Positions 55,443 to 64,000 of a stretch of DNA of 64,000 nucleotides are shown here, piece after piece. Where the stretch lies: positions 1 to 64,000 of the forward strand of contig AJFK01000058.1 in assembly GCA_000467715.1 (NCBI GenBank). The letters run 5' to 3'. The notes under the pieces are model-generated. The model made no database searches. It had not been told where the DNA came from and was given only the letters and a program-made list of their open reading frames with translations. Position 1 is the stretch's first letter; each line of letters opens with the position of its first letter. Source of the DNA: Hysterium pulicare CBS 123377 (taxonomy: Eukaryota > Ascomycota > Dothideomycetes > Hysteriales > Hysteriaceae). The translations under genes and the position numbers were made by a program.

Positions 55443-57492
55443 ATGGAAACCAATCAGCAGCCGTTTGACCAGTCCAAGTACATCGACAATGCCATCCGCG
55501 CCGTCAAGCAGAAGAAGCCGCTTCCCGAGATCGATTTCACCTTACATACTATGGAGGACGGCACCCAAGTGAGCACCATGGAGCGAGTCTGCAAGGGTAC
55601 GTATGGAGCATTTCAATTTCAGCCCTCAGAACTGGAGCTTCAACAGCCCAGCCCTCCCCCACTTTCCACCATTTTGCAAGTTTGCGGCTGACCCAGAATG
55701 ACTGCTAGACGTCCAAGCGCCAGCTTTTCACCCTCCGACGCAAGACCAATTCCTCTCTCCCCAGGATCGAAGCAAGCCCAATCTCCAATTTCTCAAGCAG
55801 CACTTCTACCGTGAAGGTCGGTTGACTGAGGAGCAAGCTCTATGGATCATACGGAAAGGTACAGAGGTCCTCAAGTCAGAGCCCAACCTCCTGGAGATGG
55901 ATGCACCAATTACCGTGTGTGGCGACGTTCACGGCCAGTATTATGACCTCATGAAGTTGTTCGAAGTCGGTGGCGATCCCGCCGAAACCAGGTACCTGTT
56001 CTTGGGCGACTACGTCGACCGCGGCTACTTCAGCATCGAGGTTGGTCGATTCATGATAATGGGTGGGCAGACACTGACGGCATAACAGTGCGTGTTGTAC
56101 CTTTGGTCCTTGAAGATCTGGTATCCTAATACCCTCTGGTTGCTTCGTGGCAATCATGAATGTCGTCACTTGACCGATTACTTCACCTTTAAGTTGGAAT
56201 GTAAGCACAAGTATTCCGAACAGATTTACGAGGCTTGCATGGAATCATTTTGCGCATTACCGCTGGCGGCAATTATGAACAAGCAATTCCTATGTATACA
56301 CGGGGGCCTGAGTCCTGAACTACATACCCTGGAAGACCTCAAGAGTGTGAGTGGCATTCGTGCATGATGAACTATTCGTGGTCTCACAATATCATAGATT
56401 GACCGTTTCCGAGAGCCGCCTACTCATGGCCTGATGTGTGACATCCTCTGGGCAGACCCGCTGGAAGAGTTTGGCCAAGAGAAGACTAACGATTTCTTCG
56501 TCCATAACCACGTTCGAGGCTGCTCGTACTTCTTTTCGTACCCAGCGGCTTGCGCTTTCCTCGAAAAGAACAATCTCTTGTCTATCATCCGCGCTCACGA
56601 AGCCCAGGATGCAGGGTATCGCATGTATCGCAAGACTCGGACAACGGGCTTCCCCAGCGTCATGACGATATTCAGCGCCCCCAATTACTTGGATGTGTAC
56701 AACAATAAGGCTGCGGTACTCAAATACGAAAACAACGTAATGAATATTCGACAATTTAGTAAGTGTCATGGTTTTACCGTCGCCTTAGACACTCACTCAC
56801 CGAGCACAGATTGCACTCCTCATCCCTACTGGCTTCCAAACTTCATGGACGTCTTTACTTGGTCTCTTCCTTTCGTTGGCGAAAAGAGTAAGTCTATATC
56901 CACACATTCATGAGTCACTCGCTGATTTTTCTACAGTCACCGACATGCTTATTGCAATTTTGAACACGTGTTCCAAGGAAGAGCTTGAACCGGAGACACC
57001 AACCTCCAATGCTTCGGGCCCTTCTTCACCGCCACTCACTGGAAACATGGATCCGGAATCAACCGAGTTCAAGCGACGCGCGATCAAGAACAAAATTCTT
57101 GCCATCGGGCGGCTTTCTCGAGTATTCCAGGTCCTGCGTGAAGAGTCTGAGCGTGTTACTGAATTGAAGACAGCATCCGGCGGCCGTCTCCCAGCAGGCA
57201 CCCTCATGCTCGGCGCAGAAGGCATCAAGCAAGCCATCCACAGCTTCGAAGACGCTAGAAAGGTTGATCTCCAGAACGAAAGACTCCCGCCGAGCCACGA
57301 TGAAGTCAGAAAATCGCAGGAAGCTAGCCGGGAGCAGGCGCTCGAAAAGGCCAGCAAGGAGGCCGAAAACGACGCAGGACTTGCGACTGTCGCTAGGAGA
57401 ATTAGCATGTAAGAACGTGTCAAACTAAGAAGTAAAGATCGTCATTAATTTGATGCAGGTCATCCGGCTCCGGGCGCGGTAGGAGGAGTTAG
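55443..57492 (+). CDS. cnaA: Calcineurin catalytic subunit A (protein phosphatase 2B)
   Basis: Seven exons (55443-55596, 55709-56040, 56089-56346, 56398-56758, 56810-56887, 56937-57408, 57459-57492) give 562 residues. The phosphatase core has all metal and phosphate motifs: [46 protein letters not shown] and [11 protein letters not shown]. It continues into the calcineurin B-binding helix ([19 protein letters not shown]), a calmodulin-binding region ([20 protein letters not shown]) and an autoinhibitory segment. Calcineurin is the Ca2+/calmodulin-activated phosphatase that dephosphorylates Crz1-type factors and controls stress responses, hyphal growth and virulence. The start codon has a good context (CACCATGG). 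The short last exon codes for SGSGRGRRS. Confidence 0.97.
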
Positions 57493-57941
57493 TTTGGAGA
57501 GCTTACCACATGGAAATGGCGCAGTTTGAAGTTGACTCACCCATGTTGTCCACTTTGCTTGGCTGGACAACACATCTTACTCAGATACCAATCGTGGTGG
57601 AGGACGTGCGAAGTCCTGGGTTTGGAGGAATGTATCCTGCGACGAATAATGATGAACGAGCTGGGTTAGAGCTCATGGTTGGAAGATTCAGGCTGTACGA
57701 CGGTGAGATGGGTCTTTTTGGGCAATAGAGATTACGATACTTTCATAGTTGTAATTGAAGGATATATGGCCTCGTGGAGGAAGATGCGTGCAGTGAACCT
57801 TGGAAGTGCGGCATACCCAGGTAGTCGTGCAACTCGCACGTGATGGCCTAGAGCGATACCTAGGTATGGCCGAAGTTCCCCCGCGGCGTGGAGCTTCGTT
57901 GACGGACAGCTTGTGAAAGGAGCGTTAACTCCTCAATCTCA
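57493..57941. other. Intergenic region between tandem genes
   Basis: About 450 bp. It carries palindrome copy 4, 75 bp before the next start codon. A short frame at 57510-57728 has no recognised features. Confidence 0.45.
57857..57866. repeat. TACCTAGGTA palindrome, copy 4
   Basis: A perfect copy 75 bp upstream of the Mmc1-like start codon; a similar half site (CCAGGTAG) lies about 45 bp further upstream. Confidence 0.85.
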
Positions 57942-60023
57942 ATGCCTCCACGGATGTCATCTGTGACACGCCCATGGACATCATCAGCAAAGAGACGAAC
58001 CGACCTTATCTTCTGCCCCTCTTGTGCGCAGTGGCGACTGGCCCGACCTCAGGCGCCGACGCCTACACCTAGACCAAACGCCAGACGATCACCTCTTCTT
58101 GTCCGCAATGCCTCCACAATCGCATCCCCAATCACCGTCAATGCGCGCCCAGATGTAACACCTCGGGCTCGAGATCTGTATGAAGCATTGGACGGTGTCA
58201 GGGTCTCTGCCGCCCGCTATGTGAATATCAGCAGACTCCAATTAGCCTTGCGAGGACTAGAAGCCCGAGAACCTCCTACAAGAGTCGCAGGTACCCACAA
58301 GCCTGTTCTACAGCATTATTGGAACACTCAATGGCTAACTAGTCGGCTTTTCCAGTCTTGAGCATGGGCGATCAGAGACACGCTCGGAGGTTAGCTCGAT
58401 TACTCCTTGCCGACCCATTGTCAGTCGAAGGCTCATGGGAGCGATATCTGGAAGCGCCTGTTGATAAAGAGGGACAGGTGCTACTACTGCGGTCTGAGTT
58501 CGATTTCTCTTTGGTCGAAATTATTTGTTGATTTGTTTCGCAGATACGGCGACGATTTCGACACCCACGAACAGAACCCCCTCCTGAAGACTGTCTCGGT
58601 ACCTTCCAGGGTACTCCAGAAGAATCATTTGGAAGTTCTGATATCAACATTTAAAGTTCAAGTCGACAGACCAACCTCAAGGACTGGTATGCTCGGCGCA
58701 ACGGAAATGATGCTTGTTCCTACTCTGCAGACCCCATCCTCAACGAACAGCGAAAGAAGCGAAACCCCTTTTCCAGTACATAAAAGCCTGATATTTGGCA
58801 AAGGCATTGGTAGTAGCGTGGCATACGGACAAGTTATAGCTGGCATGGTTGGAAAGCACCCACGATCTGAAATGGTCAAGTTAGCCATCGGTCTGCCAGC
58901 CCCACAAGATGAATCACGGTCAGAGGACAAGGTCTATTCACTCGTAGATATCGATACGGCTTCGACAGCTCTAGCACGTTTTCGAGAGTCCATTGCGAAT
59001 TCTGAAGTTTACGAACAGGGATGGTTTAGGAGCGGCATGCCCGCGCTGTCACAATGGCTTGTTGATGGATTACAACGGACAGAGACTGATATCAAGCCGG
59101 TCATGGAAAATTTAGCAATCGCAATCTTGGATGACATTGAGGCCAATGTTATGAACGAAGATGCTCAACGATTGGACGACCTCGTTGCATCGACAATACC
59201 CAAGACAACGCGCCGATCTATTCTAAAGTGTGTAACTGCATGGGCCGAAAGTGCTCACTTGGAGTTACGTGATCGACTGGACCTCGCATTTTCGGGGGTC
59301 AACTGGCACAAGATTTCTTGGTGGAAGCTGTTCTGGCGCGTTGACGATGTCGGAATGATCACCTCGGAGATTCTGGAGAGACGGTGGCTTATTGACGCTG
59401 AAAAGGGTGATACTTATGTCGCTGGTCGAATAGCAGAGGCAGGGTTGTTCACGGGTGTTGGAAAGGTTGGACCAGATGGTTCACTCAATATTACACAAGA
59501 AGATACCAAAGCGGCCTCAGCTGGCGGACTCAGAGAGTCACAGGCAACGCTGCTCGCTAATGGACTTGATACAACAATCCCGGAGGCCCAACATTGGCGG
59601 TCCCAGATATCAATCACCCGATCCGTTCTCCTCAAAGAAACAATACCTCCTTTGCACGCGCTAGCGCAGAGACTCGTCTTGTTAACTCTCTCCACGACCT
59701 CCTTAACTTCCGCTCTCTCATCTTTACTGTATTTCTCTCTACCCACATTCTCTCTATTCGAGGCTGGCGCTGTGGCAGCTACTGGTCTTGTGTTTTCGCT
59801 CAGAAATATGCAAAAGCGATGGGAAGGGGCAAGGGAGAAGTGGGAAAGTGAGGTTAAAGAAGAAGGACGCAAGGCCTTAAAACTCACGGAAGATACGATT
59901 AGAGAAGTTGTGAGGGAGGGAGGGAGACCAAAGGCAGATCCACAGGGCATACAAGAGAGAATGCTAGCCAGAGAGGGGCTGCAACGAGCAAGAGAAGCAT
60001 TGGATGCTATGGTGAGGAAATAG
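57942..60023 (+). CDS. Mmc1-like fungal mitochondrial membrane protein
   Basis: Three exons (57942-58290, 58356-58491, 58544-60023) give 654 residues. The N-terminus is rich in Arg, Ser and Ala with very few acidic residues up to about residue 60 (RRSPLLVRNAST), a mitochondrial presequence. The middle part contains SLIFGKGIGSSVAYGQVIAG and long helices. Two hydrophobic segments lie near the C-terminus (LLTLSTTSLTSALSSLLYFS and EAGAVAATGLVFSL), followed by a charged coiled coil (WEGAREKWESEVKEEGRKAL). This layout resembles the fungus-specific Mmc1 family of dynamin-like inner-membrane proteins. The identification is from memory of the layout and should be treated as moderate; a mitochondrial membrane location is better supported than the name. 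Confidence 0.75.
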
Positions 60024-60052
60024 TTGTGATAATCACATGTGTTATTCGTTGA

Positions 60053-60328
60053 CTAATCACTCCGCGACAAATCCTTTCTCGATCTCCAAACCATTCCCAT
60101 ATGCTCCTTGCACAAATGACGCTGTGTCTCCATTGCCAATAGCTGCGCAGTCTTGATAAGGATTTTGATCTGTCTCCCATTTAGTACCACTTCTGATATT
60201 CCCTCAAGTCTTTGTCCGAGAAGTCGCACGGTATATCCAACGTCGAAATGAAGCTTTTCCAAACCTGGTGCCTGGAACATGCTCCGCCAACCGCGGTTAG
60301 CGCTGGAGTCCACGATCTGGAGATTCAC
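60053..60328 (-). pseudogene. Orphan coding-like fragment (possibly a gene remnant)
   Basis: A 91-residue frame with coding-like composition (LEKLHFDVGYTVRLLGQRLE, LLAMETQRHLCKEHMGMVW). It cannot be extended upstream into a convincing gene: no start, signal or complete domain is visible, and the region before it has stops in all joined frames. It may be the 3' end of a decayed F-box or similar gene, or chance. The surrounding 60329-60854 shows nothing further. Confidence 0.25.
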
Positions 60329-60854
60329 AGTATGGGCCAGTCATCTTTAGGTCAGGATACCCAAGGTGTTGGGGACACATCTATATCGACGGTGTGCTAC
60401 CTTGAGTTGGCGGCGAGCTCTACACTGAGAAAAATCACATAGATGAAGCAACAAGTTACCGGCATGTTTTACGGAAGAAGGAGAGCCCTAAATCTAAGGG
60501 TCTTTGCATGCTCTAACCCCTCGCTTGCAAAACAGCAAACCATCGACTTCGAAAATTGAGTCTATTATACGTTACTAAGGTGGGAAAAAATAGACGCTTT
60601 ATACATGATGGTCATAGTCTCGAAATCACAGCTAGCCGCCTAATCAAGTGACAATACATCCAGCCTCCTTAGCCCAAGCATCGACCGGTCTCAATTCCTG
60701 TTCCAGATATGTTGCCTCCCTTAGCTTTCCGGAAGAATTCGGCCAAGGAATTAAATTTCATAGCCATTAATGTCGGCTTCTCTGAGGACCTTCCACAAAA
60801 CCCCTCCTCAGGAACACTTACTTCTCCCTTTCCTTGTCATTTTGACACCTGACA

Positions 60855-62098
60855 TCAGTAGAATTCCCGAAAGCCCTCCTTCGACGAGGATTCCGCGGTG
60901 CTCTTCGGTTTCTCAACGACTGGAGCAACATCTTCTCTTCCCTCGGGCTGAAACGTCTGGTCCAAAAATCCCATATGAACCAAAGCGCTCCTGACGTCCG
61001 TCTCGCTCTTTTGATCGTAAAAGAACAAGCCCAACCTAACCAAACACCTCTCGAAGAAAGCCTTCAGTGTCGGAATCGTTGCTGCCAGTAAGCCAAGCTG
61101 CTGCTCAATAACTGCCCAGAGACTGATGATGGCATTCAACTTGAAAATATCCGTTTCGGTCGAGTAGAAATCCCGGAGTTTCAGGGTACGAATGACGGAG
61201 GCGCCTGATGCGAAGATACCCATGGCCATGAGAATACACATGATGATCTTTTCTCTTCGTGGCCGATTCAGCGTCGAGATAAAGGTGATAGGGATAAAAG
61301 AGAATATGAGGTCTGTGACAACTTGTGCGGCGGCGAAAGTGATGATGCTGGTATTGATGACTTCCTTCCGCCAACACTTGGCATGAGGAAAGAGCCTTGG
61401 ATCCCAGAAAACTGCAAAGGGTTGGCAATTTGCAAATTGACTATATGTCTGTCCGATGACAAGAATGATCATGATAACGATGATGGATACGAGGAAGTAG
61501 CGCCAGGCTTTATCTCTCCGCTTCACGCGGAGGAGGAGACATGCCACGCTCACTTTGATGAAAAGAACCGACCAGTACCAAAAGACTTGGGAAATAAAGA
61601 GGAGACGGCTTGCGGTGAAGCGATCTTCGAACGAAACGAACTGCGTGGGGCGACCGAGACCGTTGAGGGTAGCGACGACGAGAATAGAGTAGTCTGCTGC
61701 GGATACAAGCTACTCATTGTGTCAGTGCATTTCAACTCTCCCTTGATATCGTTTACCGTTTGTCTATCCAAGGGAAGGAGAAGGGCAGGCTTTGTGTTGA
61801 AGAGAAGTACGCTACTCACTGCGGCAGCGAATATCGTCCAATCGTCCCAGTTCAAACAGAAGACAGGTCTTATCCGGGTCCATGCCCTCGCAACTAGAAG
61901 CATGGTATTGATGAGCATCATCGCGCCGCCCACGCCAAGTAAATATGGTCCTGTGGAAGAGTCTGATACAGGCTGTCCGCTAAGAGAGTATGCATTTGTC
62001 GCCATGGATGGAATCATGCTAGGAGCTGTTGAGGTAGATATGATAGAAGCGGCGGGGGTGGGTGACATGATGGAAGGGTAACTGGGGTGGGAACACAT
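60855..62098 (-). CDS. Pth11-like seven-transmembrane protein (fungal rhodopsin-like family)
   Basis: Two exons (61820-62098, 60855-61709) give 377 residues. Seven hydrophobic helices can be counted, from LLGVGGAMMLINTMLLVARA to IISLWAVIEQQLGLLAATIP. The motifs LNWDDWTIFAAA, RLLFISQVFWYWSVLFIKMS and CQPFAVFWDP are the hallmark of the large Pth11-related membrane-protein family of Pezizomycotina. There is no N-terminal CFEM domain. The C-terminal tail is about 75 residues and hydrophilic, ending KEGFREFY. Pth11 itself is a surface-sensing receptor of the rice blast fungus; most relatives are untested. A second ATG at 62068 (MSPTPAASI) is an alternative start. Confidence 0.88.
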
Positions 62099-64000
62099 CT
62101 GAAGGTTTACTTAGAATCGAGGAGGTAGGAATCCAACTTTCGTGGCAATGAAAACGAAGACTCGGAATTAGGTGTTATGTTGTTGGACAGAACAAGATTG
62201 CAGCCTCATCGCTGACCAGAGCAAAGAGGCAACGGACTGTCGAATGTGGAAGCGAGTGTAATGACAGCTGCTGATCAGCGCGGCAGAAGAGGCGAACGAA
62301 TGCTTCCTTTATTCCAGGTGTCGCGAACCTCTCAGCATGAAGGTAAATGTGCTTAACGAGTTCAAGTTAGGGCACGGGTCGTAGAATAGTTTAGAGTAGG
62401 TTGCACAAACAGTCGATAGCCTAGCTGCCATTGGTGCTGTGAAGTTGTGCTCCCATGTGGAGTGCAATGGGTCACAGAGTGGTTTCATGATCATGGCGTT
62501 GAACCCTGCTCTCTCCGCACTCGCCTGCGTAGTATACATACATACATGATAATATGCCGAACCACGCGGATAATGTTTGATCTGAGCTCCGATGGGGAAT
62601 CTCAATAAACCGATTAGCAAGCTGGACTAATAATTCTCCATCTGCCCTGCATGCCTCTTACTTGAACGCCCCTACGCTGTGATATCTGGAACGGCAGCCC
62701 TTTTTCTTGCATCTCCTTGCATCTTCTTGCCATCTGCGTTCAGAACATCGTGCGACAGAAGCTCCCAAGGAGCTCCTCTGCAAGTACGATGTTGCTTCAG
62801 GAATTGGAATTGACACATGGAAGCTATTCATGCGGAGACATGTCTGGACTTCCCCGCCCCAGCCTTGTCTCGTTCAAGACAGCCGAACCTTGGCCCTATA
62901 ACTTAAATAGGACGCGCACTCCCACGTGGTCATATCGATGTAAATGGACGAGGCCTGGGTAATAGTCAATTTGTGTTTGATTCGATTTTAATAACAAACC
63001 CTTTGAGTATTTCAGTTGCTTACTCAACGCATCTCAGTCGCGTGGTGATTTCACTCCCTGGTACTTTGTGACAGTTTAAAGCTAGAGAATACTCAAGAAT
63101 AATATGTTCTGCTACAAGTAGCGCAGCGTGGTGGGCAGACAAAAGTGTGACGTAAGAAGCCTAGGAGCGACTGATATCATTTGCTGAGAGTGCTGCACCC
63201 TTTTTGCGGGAGAAATATTCGGTGAGCGCTCCGGATCGAGGTAGGCTATCTCCCTCTTGAGCGTTGGGATAGATGGATCTCCAAAAGAACAAATCGGTAG
63301 CGGTGGCAAATCTTGAAATTGATTTTTGCATTGCTAGGTGACGTGTCGTACAGATATTCCACGATGGCAAGGATTCACATATGACATGGATTCAGGTCAA
63401 AATACACGTGTTCGGCGTAGGTCCTGGGTTTATGGATTATGCTGACTTTACTAGGTCAGTGGCGACTGGCCACAGAAACTAGTCTTGACACCATGAACCA
63501 TTCATTGGCTGGCAAGGTGGAATTGAGAGCAACATCCACAAGGCAAGATACGAGCCAAGCTCGGTCCGATTTGACTTTGGCCTATTTGTTTATCATGCTC
63601 TGAATACCCGGTCGAATTAGAAGGATCCGTACGCGTGAGACTGCGTAAAGATCCTTGGAATGACATAGTGGGAAGATTAGAGCGGTGTTGAATGCATATA
63701 AGCTGATTGAGTGACATTAATGAACCACTGCCAATCTAATGTTTTTACGCTGTATCGAAAGCAGAAAAGAAACACGAATGAACTTCTACTGGTAGGACAT
63801 ACATTAGGAAGGAAACAGTTGACTTTGACTGACAGAACTTATGATCAATTTTGAGAACGGACGATGACGCTGGATGACTGGGAGGGGTATAGCAGGAACA
63901 TTTCATGGAAGTGAAGTGAAATCGGAACATGACGGCCGTCAACGAAGCGAAATTTATGAATGCGACTTTACTTGGATACGGAAAGACTCATTGAAACCCC
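62099..64000. other. Right end of window, no gene seen
   Basis: About 1.9 kb of AT-moderate DNA. Frames on both strands are short and lack family similarity. A short (CATA) repeat lies at about 62530-62545. The start should contain the promoter of the 7TM gene. Confidence 0.45.

Noticed and set aside
1-64000. Secondary-metabolite or RiPP cluster
   Set aside because: No PKS, NRPS, terpene synthase, DUF3328 or P450 genes; the S41 peptidase and amidohydrolase stand alone among housekeeping genes.

Overview
The window is genomic DNA of a filamentous ascomycete (Pezizomycotina). Short spliceosomal introns of about 34-140 bp with GT donors, CTAAC/CTGAC-type branch sites and AG acceptors are found throughout, and the protein families are typical of this group: an eIF4A3-type FAL1, a Pth11-like 7TM protein, DUF3433 membrane proteins, an AA11-like LPMO and a BCS1-like AAA ATPase. 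The protein repertoire feels closest to Leotiomycetes, but that placement is an inference. I see no rRNA, convincing tRNA, CRISPR array or intact mobile element.

Layout. 0-6 kb: end of a membrane protein gene, a 13-exon allantoate/pantothenate-type (Dal5 family) transporter with a dense cluster of GATA-factor sites upstream, then an AT-rich gene-poor stretch. 6-20.5 kb: mostly housekeeping genes, with CDC16 (APC/C) head to head with YJU2 (spliceosome), a BCS1-like AAA ATPase broken at a C-homopolymer, a secreted S41 peptidase, and FAL1/eIF4A3 head to head with PRP9 (SF3a). 21-28.5 kb: a more accessory stretch with an HSPA12-like Hsp70 protein, a Ser/Thr-rich single-pass membrane protein, an uncharacterised protein with a disordered tail, and a small spliced gene for a secreted Cys-containing protein. 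29.6-46 kb: metabolism and housekeeping, with MTHFR, an ACMSD-like amidohydrolase, a D-2-hydroxyacid dehydrogenase, proteasome alpha4, a GFA-domain protein, a WD40-inositol 5-phosphatase, a CHY zinc-finger protein and a MAT2B/RmlD-like reductase. 47-64 kb: a large DUF3433 protein, an LPMO, calcineurin A, an Mmc1-like mitochondrial protein and a Pth11-like 7TM protein, then about 1.9 kb in which I see no gene.

Exon structures were worked out by hand from splice signals, frame continuity and family sequence. For nearly every spliced gene the summed exons are divisible by three and read through without stops. The most notable non-gene signals are four copies of the palindrome TACCTAGGTA (all intergenic, two of them flanking the amidohydrolase gene), an unusually high share of AAG 3' splice sites (9 of about 66 introns), and the GATA cluster at the transporter promoter.
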